Made by a program: the position numbers and the translations under genes. Shown here piece by piece: positions 58,140-64,000 of a DNA stretch of 64,000 nt. The notes below the pieces were generated by a model. That model saw only the letters and a list, made by a program, of their open reading frames with translations. It ran no database searches and was not told the DNA's origin. Source of the DNA: Flavobacteriales bacterium (GTDB lineage: Bacteria; Bacteroidota; Bacteroidia; Flavobacteriales_F; PHOS-HE28); the NCBI GenBank assembly GCA_016705955.1, contig JADJKO010000004.1, positions 248,001 to 312,000 of the forward strand. Reading direction: 5' to 3'. The number at the start of each line of letters is the position of its first letter. Positions within the stretch are counted from its first letter, which is position 1.

Positions 58140-61100
58140 TGGCCGTTGCGGTTACCGGGCATGGGGATCGTGATGTCCTCCTGTTGACGGGGTGCATTCT
58201 GTTGCACGTCGGAGGCATTGATCGCCTCCAAGCGTTGTCGAGCCTGTGCCACGAGATCAGGTTCCTGGCAGTGATCGATCACGCTTTGCAAGGTGGCGCG
58301 CGCTTGGAAGCGATCGTTCAGTTGCACATACACATCGCCGAGCAGGATGAAGCCCATGGCCTTCCAGTGGTCGTAGGACGGATAGCGCTGCACGAGTTCG
58401 AAGACCTCCGTCTCCGCCTTCTTGTATTGCGCCTGCAAGTGGCGGATGTATGCCATGTTGTACTTCGCCTCGGCGCCCATGGCATTCGTGCTGGCCGTGC
58501 TCACCGCCTTGAATTTGATGTAGGCTGCGTCGTAATCGTTAGCGTCAGCAAGCGCCTTGGCCATGAGGATGTTCCCCTCGGCCTTCAGGTCGCTGGTGGC
58601 GTTGCTGTTGGCCACCACCTTCTCCGCTGCGGTGGCGGCTTCGTTCGTTCGACCTAGTTCGCGCAGGCAGCGCATGCGACCGACCTGCGCAGCAAGTGTG
58701 TTCTGCGGGAAGCTGGCCACCGGTTCCAACTTGTTGAAGTATTCCAGCGCACCCTCCCAACGTTTCTGCCGGAAGAGGATGTCACTTGCACCGACCAAAG
58801 CGCTCTCCATGAACTGTGTGCCATCGCGGCGGATCACTTCCTCCAGATCAGGAAGTGCTTGATCGTAATTGCCAGCGCGGTAGTGGCAATCACCCCGGTA
58901 GTAGAAGGCATTCAATACGTAGCCTCCGCGCGGGTACTTGTTCAGGTAATCGCCGAAGGCGCCGATGGCCTGCGGACACTTCTCCTCGAAGTAGAGCTTC
59001 TCCGCGCTCTGGTAGTAGTCCTCGTCGAGGTTCTCGGTGGAAGGGTCGATGAACTCCAACGTGCGGATGTAGGCTTCGTAATCCGCCACGCGACCCAGCT
59101 CGATGTAGATGTTCTTCAAACCCGCCAATGCATCGCGCGAACCCTCCGCCGTGCGGTACTTCGACACCACGGCCTTGAAGTCTGCGATCGCCTGATCCAC
59201 GTTGCCCATGCGCTTGTGGATGAGCGCGGTCTGCAACATCGCTTGGCGCACCAACGGACTGTTGGGATGCTGCTGCGTGACCATGGTGTAGTACCGCAGT
59301 GCCTCGCCGTCGTTCTCGAGGATGATGTTCGTCTCGCCCAGTTGGAACTTGGCATCGGCGGCGTACCGCGAGTCCGGGGTTTCCGTGAGAAGCGCTTTCA
59401 AGGTGGTCTGCTTCTCGTTGTGTTTGCGCAACAATCCCTGACACACGCCCTTCTGGTACATGGCGTAGTCGCGATCCGAGGAGCCGGTGCGCATCGCATC
59501 GTCATACCACTTCACCGCTTGCTCGTTGTCCTTCATCACGAAGAAGCAATCGCCGGTGCGCAACATGGCGTCCGCACGTTGGCGTGCCTCGCCGCTTCGG
59601 GAGGTCAAGTACCGCCTGAACGCGATCGAGGCTTCATCGTACTGCTTCAGCTTGAAGAAGACGTAGCCCATGCCGTATCCCGCTTGCTCGTACAACTCCG
59701 TGGAATACGCGCCGGGCGTGTTCCGTAGATCGTCATACTTCCGCAAGGCCGCTGGCATATCGCCTTGGCCGTAGTAGCTCTCCGCCATCCAGTAGTGCGA
59801 TCGCGCGTTCAGGCGCTGGTCCACAGGGAACTTCAATGCGCGTTCGAAGAAGAGCGCGGCATCGGCGTACTTGCGCCCATCATACAACTCCACGCCGCGG
59901 TTGTAGGCCAGCTTCTGGTAGGCCTCCTTCAGCCGCAGGTCCTTGTTCTGGATCTCGTCGAGTGAAGACAGCGCATCCTCGTAGTTCTTGGTCCGCAGGT
60001 ACACGTTCAGCAGGAACTCATAGGCCTCATCACGACGTGGTGTGTTGGGGTAGGTCTTCAAATAGTTGCGGAGCGCGTTGATCGCTTCGTGGTAAGGATC
60101 GAAGCTGAGTTCATAGGCCAGCTTGGCGTATTGGAAGAGTGCGTCCTCCGTGATCTTCGGGTCCTTGCCGATCTCATACGCGCGCTTGAAAGCGTTGCGC
60201 GCGAAATTCTTTTCGTTCACACGGATGTAGCAATCGGCCATGTGATAGGTCGCGAGTTGCGCCAGGCTATCCTCTCCATTCGCCACCATGTTGAACTCCG
60301 CCAGCGCCTTCGTGCAATCACCGGTCTTGTAGTACGCGTAGCCGAGGATGTAGCGGTCGCTGCGATCCACACCCACACGCTGCGCACTCTTCTGCAGGTA
60401 AGGCAGTGCTTCCGTGTAATTGCCGTTGCGGTAGTTCGCTTCACCCGCCAACCGGTTGATCTCGTTGATGCGCTTGGCGCCTTGCGGATCCTCCAGCAAG
60501 GGTTTCACGTAAGCGTTCAGTTCGTCGTACTTGCCTTGGAGGAAGAGGATCTCGGCGATGTAGATCGGCACCACCTTCGCGAAGTTCTCATCGGCTTCCA
60601 ACTTGCGGAATCCGATCAACGCCGTTTCGTGATTGCCGCGTTCGTACTGGATGTGCGAAGCGTAATACAACGAAGGAGCGCCGTAGATCCCGGTGGAGTT
60701 CTGTGTGGCGCTGAACTCGCCCAGGGCCTTCTCCTTCTTACCTTCCTGGAAATAGGCGTAGCCCCGTTTGAAGCGATATTCCTCGGTCTCCTCCGCAGAA
60801 AGTGCAAGGCGATCAACCTGCTCACTCCAAGCCAAGGCCTTGTCATAGTCCTTTTGTGCGAATGCGTACCGGAAGAGTTCGAAGCGCACCGCGGGTACGT
60901 GCAGATCCTCCGGATGTTCGCTCATGAAGGTGAGCAAGCGATAGCCGGCGTCGTCATTGAATAGTCGCACAGAGCACAAGGCCATGTAGAACTCGGCTTC
61001 GGTCCGGGTGGGGTCATGGAGGTCGGGAACCCGCTCGGCCACACGTTGGAATTCGAATTGGGCGGCACCGTATTTCGCCATATCGAAAAGCTCCATCGCG

Positions 61101-61225
61101 TTGATCAGGTCGGCATCGGCGTGGTCGTAATGCGCGGTGCGCTGGCTGAAGCCCGGCAGGGCGAAAACCAGCAGGGCGACCACGGCGAGCAGCGGTCGTA
61201 AGGGTCGACGGAAAAGGGTCCTCAT
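58136..61225 (-). CDS. Giant secreted or periplasmic TPR protein
   Basis: 1029 residues from the ATG at 61225 (MRTLFRRPLRPLLAVVALLV, signal peptide ending FALPGFSQ). About 20 TPR-like helical pairs fill the rest; examples are EYRFKRGYAYFQEGKKEKAL, RYILGYAYYKTGDCTKALAE, SHYWMAESYYGQGDMPAALR and AFYYRGDCHYRAGNYDQALP. TPRs bind other proteins. The size and the coupled barrel recall envelope assembly or gliding scaffolds (such as SprE/PorW), but I do not see enough to call it that. The C-terminus is Gln/Pro-rich. The longer frame to 61324 lacks protein-like features. It is divergent from the FtsE-like gene. Confidence 0.85.
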   Translation of the reverse strand: MRTLFRRPLRPLLAVVALLVFALPGFSQRTAHYDHADADLINAMELFDMAKYGAAQFEFQRVAERVPDLHDPTRTEAEFYMALCSVRLFNDDAGYRLLTFMSEHPEDLHVPAVRFELFRYAFAQKDYDKALAWSEQVDRLALSAEETEEYRFKRGYAYFQEGKKEKALGEFSATQNSTGIYGAPSLYYASHIQYERGNHETALIGFRKLEADENFAKVVPIYIAEILFLQGKYDELNAYVKPLLEDPQGAKRINEINRLAGEANYRNGNYTEALPYLQKSAQRVGVDRSDRYILGYAYYKTGDCTKALAEFNMVANGEDSLAQLATYHMADCYIRVNEKNFARNAFKRAYEIGKDPKITEDALFQYAKLAYELSFDPYHEAINALRNYLKTYPNTPRRDEAYEFLLNVYLRTKNYEDALSSLDEIQNKDLRLKEAYQKLAYNRGVELYDGRKYADAALFFERALKFPVDQRLNARSHYWMAESYYGQGDMPAALRKYDDLRNTPGAYSTELYEQAGYGMGYVFFKLKQYDEASIAFRRYLTSRSGEARQRADAMLRTGDCFFVMKDNEQAVKWYDDAMRTGSSDRDYAMYQKGVCQGLLRKHNEKQTTLKALLTETPDSRYAADAKFQLGETNIILENDGEALRYYTMVTQQHPNSPLVRQAMLQTALIHKRMGNVDQAIADFKAVVSKYRTAEGSRDALAGLKNIYIELGRVADYEAYIRTLEFIDPSTENLDEDYYQSAEKLYFEEKCPQAIGAFGDYLNKYPRGGYVLNAFYYRGDCHYRAGNYDQALPDLEEVIRRDGTQFMESALVGASDILFRQKRWEGALEYFNKLEPVASFPQNTLAAQVGRMRCLRELGRTNEAATAAEKVVANSNATSDLKAEGNILMAKALADANDYDAAYIKFKAVSTASTNAMGAEAKYNMAYIRHLQAQYKKAETEVFELVQRYPSYDHWKAMGFILLGDVYVQLNDRFQARATLQSVIDHCQEPDLVAQARQRLEAINASDVQQNAPRQQEDITIPMPGNRNGQ

Positions 61226-61385
61226 CAAGCGATCAAAGTTCTCGGCAGCGGGTTGGAGGCTCGGGACGGAAGCGGGGTACTTATCCACGCGGGCGTGTTG
61301 GTGTGGCAATTCACGGGCCATCACTTCACCCTAACGCGAAGCATCCTCCGTGAATTGTCACCTTTGGCCCCGTGATCACGATCGC

Positions 61386-62075
61386 ATGAACGACGCTCCC
61401 ATCATCCACCTCGCGAACGCGCGGATCTTCCAACGCGAGAACCTGGTGCTCAACAACGTGGACTTCACGGTGTACAAGGGCGAGTTCATCTACCTCATCG
61501 GCCGCACCGGTAGCGGCAAGAGCAGTTTGATGCGCGTGCTCTACGGCGACCTACCACTCACCGAGGGTGAAGGACATTGCTGCGGGTTCGATCTGCCCAC
61601 ATTGAAACGTGGGCAGGTCCCCTTCCTCCGCCGGAAACTCGGCGTGGTCTTCCAGGATTTCCAGTTGCTCGCGGATCGCACCGTGAACGAGAACCTCGCG
61701 TTCGTTCTGAAGGCCACCGGCTGGAACAGCAAGAAGGCGATGGAGGACCGGATCCAGGAGGTACTGGTGAAGGTGGGACTCTCCACCAAGGGCTATAAGA
61801 TGCCGCACGAACTGAGCGGCGGCGAACAACAACGCGTGAGCATCGCGCGTGCACTGCTCAATGACCCTGAACTCGTGCTTGCCGATGAGCCCACCGGCAA
61901 CTTGGATCCCGAGACGACCGGTGAGATCCTCGACCTGCTGCTATCGATCAGCCAAAGCGGCCGCAGTGTGATCATGGCCACGCACGATTACACGCACATG
62001 AAGAAATTCAATACGCGGGTGGTGCGGTGCGAGGATGGGAAATTGCTCGAGGTGAGCAATACGCCAGTGGGTTGA
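61386..62075 (+). CDS. ftsE: ABC-type ATP-binding protein, FtsE-like
   Basis: 229 residues from the ATG at 61386 (MNDAPIIHLANARIFQRENL). Walker A GRTGSGKSS, Q-loop VVFQDFQLL, signature LSGGEQQRVSIARALL, Walker B LVLADEPTGNLDP and H-loop MATHDYTHM are all intact. FtsE with FtsX regulates peptidoglycan hydrolysis at division. Short single-domain size and the GEFIYLIGRTGSGKSSLMR start match FtsE or LolD-type proteins. No permease gene is adjacent, as is common in Bacteroidota, so the partner cannot be confirmed here. Its 3' end lies 3 bp from the convergent glycosyltransferase. Confidence 0.82.
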   Translation: MNDAPIIHLANARIFQRENLVLNNVDFTVYKGEFIYLIGRTGSGKSSLMRVLYGDLPLTEGEGHCCGFDLPTLKRGQVPFLRRKLGVVFQDFQLLADRTVNENLAFVLKATGWNSKKAMEDRIQEVLVKVGLSTKGYKMPHELSGGEQQRVSIARALLNDPELVLADEPTGNLDPETTGEILDLLLSISQSGRSVIMATHDYTHMKKFNTRVVRCEDGKLLEVSNTPVG

Positions 62076-62078
62076 TCG

Positions 62079-63197
62079 CTACCGCAGGAGCTTCACGATC
62101 CGCTCGGCGTTGCGCCGGTTGCTGAATCGCTCTTCGAGCACCTTGACCCGCGCTTCCAACGCTTCGCCGTTCGCCGGTCGGGACATGTTGGCGAGGATGC
62201 TGTTGCGCATGCCCGTCACGTCGTCGTGGACATGGCAGAGTTCCGCGAGGCCGGTTCCTTCGATCATCGGCGTGTTGCACACCACATGGCGGCCGGTGAA
62301 GAGGCAGAGCAGCAATTTCAGTTTGATGCCAGTGGATTGGAAGGTGGGCAGCACGTTCACCTGCGCCGTACGGACCAAGCCATGGATCTCCTCGGTACCG
62401 ATGTCCTCGCGGAGTTCGACATTGCTCGCATTCGCCACCGCACGCTTCAGGTCCGCGCTCGCATCGCTTCCGGCGATCACCAGCTTCACCGGCAGGTCCT
62501 TGAAGACAATGCGCACAAGGTGTTGCGCCGCCTGATCATTCTCCGCTACACCCAACGCGCCGTGATAGAACGCGAAGTCGCCGAGGCCTTCCGGCACATC
62601 CACCTTTTCACTCGCATGGAAAGCCGGGATGTGCGCTACACGCGGAAAGTGTCCGCCGAAATACGCTTGGTCCTTCGGTGAGATCGCCAACACCTGATCG
62701 GCTTCGGCGAGCACCGGCTCGAAGCGCTGGAGCTTGTGCGCTTCGTTGATGAAGTAGCCACGACGGAATGTGCTGTTCGCCGCCTTCGCCAGCGCGCCGT
62801 AGTAGTCGTGCTCCACGTTGTGCGCACGGACCAAGCGTCGGCGGCCGCTCAATCGCGGATCACCGAGGTGGTAGCAGCAGTGCAGTCCTTCGAAGAGGAT
62901 CGGGTGATCATCGGCCAGCAACCGATCCATCAGTTGTTCGCTGCGGCGGCTCACCACCACATAAGGCAGGGCATTGAGCAGTTGCAATTTGCCGGTACGC
63001 CTCGGGTAATAGTGGACCGACGCGCACATCCGATCCAGCTCCTTGGCCTTGCTCCGACCGTATTGGAAACAGTGCAGGTGGACCTTCACGCCCAGCTCGA
63101 CAAGCGCCTTCACCTTGTAATACACATCGATCACCCCACCATAGCTCGGCGGCGCGGGGACATCGAAAGAGACGATATGCAGATGAGGCTCAATCAA
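62079..63197 (-). CDS. Glycosyltransferase family protein
   Basis: About 372 residues with a GT-B two-domain outline. N-terminal domain: HIVSFDVPAPPSYGGVIDVY with the glycine-rich loop, then VRAHNVEHDYYGALAK and VLAISPKDQAYFGGHFP. C-terminal domain: FYHGALGVAENDQAAQHLVR, KLVIAGSDAS, ELREDIGTEEIHGLVRTAQV, NVLPTFQSTGIKLKLLLCLF and VVCNTPMIEGTGL. It probably transfers a sugar in surface polysaccharide synthesis; donor and acceptor unknown. The start is a TTG at 63197 inside the end of the upstream gene (8-bp overlap); a CTG 5 codons on, giving HIVSFDVP at the N-terminus, is an alternative. Confidence 0.82.
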   Translation of the reverse strand: MIEPHLHIVSFDVPAPPSYGGVIDVYYKVKALVELGVKVHLHCFQYGRSKAKELDRMCASVHYYPRRTGKLQLLNALPYVVVSRRSEQLMDRLLADDHPILFEGLHCCYHLGDPRLSGRRRLVRAHNVEHDYYGALAKAANSTFRRGYFINEAHKLQRFEPVLAEADQVLAISPKDQAYFGGHFPRVAHIPAFHASEKVDVPEGLGDFAFYHGALGVAENDQAAQHLVRIVFKDLPVKLVIAGSDASADLKRAVANASNVELREDIGTEEIHGLVRTAQVNVLPTFQSTGIKLKLLLCLFTGRHVVCNTPMIEGTGLAELCHVHDDVTGMRNSILANMSRPANGEALEARVKVLEERFSNRRNAERIVKLLR

Positions 63198-64000
63198 GAC
63201 CTTGGAACAGCGCTTTCAGCGCGTCCTTCTCGCGCTCCCCGTCCAACGCGGAGGCGGCGAAAATAGCTTTTTGGCGCAGGGCATCGCGGTGTTGGGGATC
63301 AGCCATGAGCGCACGCACTTCACAAGCGATCAACGAAGGATCCACGTGGGGTATCACGATCCCCGCTTCGTACTCCCGCACCACACCGGCCACTTCCGGA
63401 AGATCGGAGACTAGCGCGGGAATGTGCGCACGGAAGTAGTCGAACAACTTGTTCGGTAGGCTGAAGCGGTAGTTGAGGTTGGTGTCCTTGTCCAGCGAAA
63501 GGCCGAGGTCGGCGTTGCGCGTGTATTGCATCATGCGTTCGTATGGCATGCGTGGGACCAGGCGGATGCGATCGGCCAAGTCGTGTTCCTTCACCATGCG
63601 CTCCAACACCGGCCACGCATCGCCCCCACCGACCAACAACAACATCGCCTCGGGCAATTCCTTCATCGCCAATACCGCTTCCTCGGCGCCCCGCTGCACA
63701 TTGATCCCACTGCCTTGAAGGATCAACAGGAAACGGTCCTGCGGAAGATCCAGCTCCGCACGCGATGGAAGCGGACCAAGATCACGGTGCATGGGGATGT
63801 TGCGGATCACGGCTACCTCATTCCCATACCGCGTCTTGTACTCGCGCGCGATGCTGCCGTTCACGGTGATCACGGTGCGCAGCTTCGGAAAGATCCAGCG
63901 CTCGATCGCGAGCCACACCTTGCGCGCGAAGCGGCCTTCCAACTCCGGCACTTCGGTGAAGTATTCATGGCTGTCGTACACCAGCTTTCGACGCCCCTTC
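63190..64000 (-). CDS. Glycosyltransferase, 5' end beyond window
   Basis: At least 269 residues; the frame stays open to the window edge (KGRRKLVYDSHEYFTEVPEL), so the true start is outside. GT4-type features: VITVNGSIAREYKTRYGNEV, LILQGSGINVQRGAEEAVLA, LLLVGGGDAWPVLERMV, DRIRLVPRMPYERMMQYTRN and LNYRFSLPNKLFDYFRAHIP with SDLPEVAGVV, the donor-binding region. It overlaps the next glycosyltransferase by 8 bp, so the two are likely one operon for a surface polysaccharide or glycan. Confidence 0.85.
   Translation of the reverse strand, partial: KGRRKLVYDSHEYFTEVPELEGRFARKVWLAIERWIFPKLRTVITVNGSIAREYKTRYGNEVAVIRNIPMHRDLGPLPSRAELDLPQDRFLLILQGSGINVQRGAEEAVLAMKELPEAMLLLVGGGDAWPVLERMVKEHDLADRIRLVPRMPYERMMQYTRNADLGLSLDKDTNLNYRFSLPNKLFDYFRAHIPALVSDLPEVAGVVREYEAGIVIPHVDPSLIACEVRALMADPQHRDALRQKAIFAASALDGEREKDALKALFQGLD

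Overview
The window looks like a GC-rich chromosome segment of a Bacteroidota bacterium, most likely a high-GC Flavobacteriales lineage. This rests on several C-terminal type IX secretion (T9SS) sorting domains of type A and type B, a fused SecDF, a type III glutamine synthetase, an OmpA protein with the PorE domain order, PspC and DUF2851 proteins, and promoter elements matching TAnnTTTG. No rRNA, tRNA, CRISPR array, integrase or recognisable insertion sequence was seen.

Layout. 0-17.5 kb is mostly housekeeping on the minus strand: apt (cut by the window edge), a helix-hairpin-helix protein, an RmlD-type reductase, a PspC-like protein, DUF2851, pyrF, prfA, purM, a PorE-like OmpA protein, glnA type III, tatA and secDF. 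One secreted von Willebrand A protein lies on the plus strand. 17.7-28 kb carries secreted T9SS cargo (FG-GAP, beta-helix and propeller-like proteins). These flank a gene-poor stretch (20.0-22.3 kb) full of repeats: a 21-bp heptad minisatellite, palindromic repeats and a dispersed element. 28.0-30.6 kb holds a truncated mdh copy, a baeRF/Balon-like gene and the intact mdh. 30.8-54.2 kb is the main accessory block: a sigma factor, a translationally coupled membrane protein of anti-sigma type, then four large secreted modular proteins. The third of these is about 11.9 kb long, with about 36 modules of 79 residues. 54.3-64 kb returns to core functions: gyrB, an outer-membrane barrel, a giant TPR protein, an FtsE-like ATPase and two glycosyltransferases.

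How the genes fit together. SecDF and the Sec route deliver signal-peptide proteins to the periplasm. T9SS, for which a PorE-like anchor protein is present here, would then move the sorting-domain cargo to the surface. The sigma/anti-sigma pair directly upstream of the adhesin block is a plausible regulator of surface properties, but that is inference from position.

Sequence quality. At least five genes have broken frames, including prfA, which is normally essential. Several breaks are one-base changes at short C/G runs. I read most of them as residual indel errors in a draft assembly, and I give such genes as single interrupted features. The copy number of near-identical 237-bp units around 43.4-47.1 kb should be treated as uncertain.
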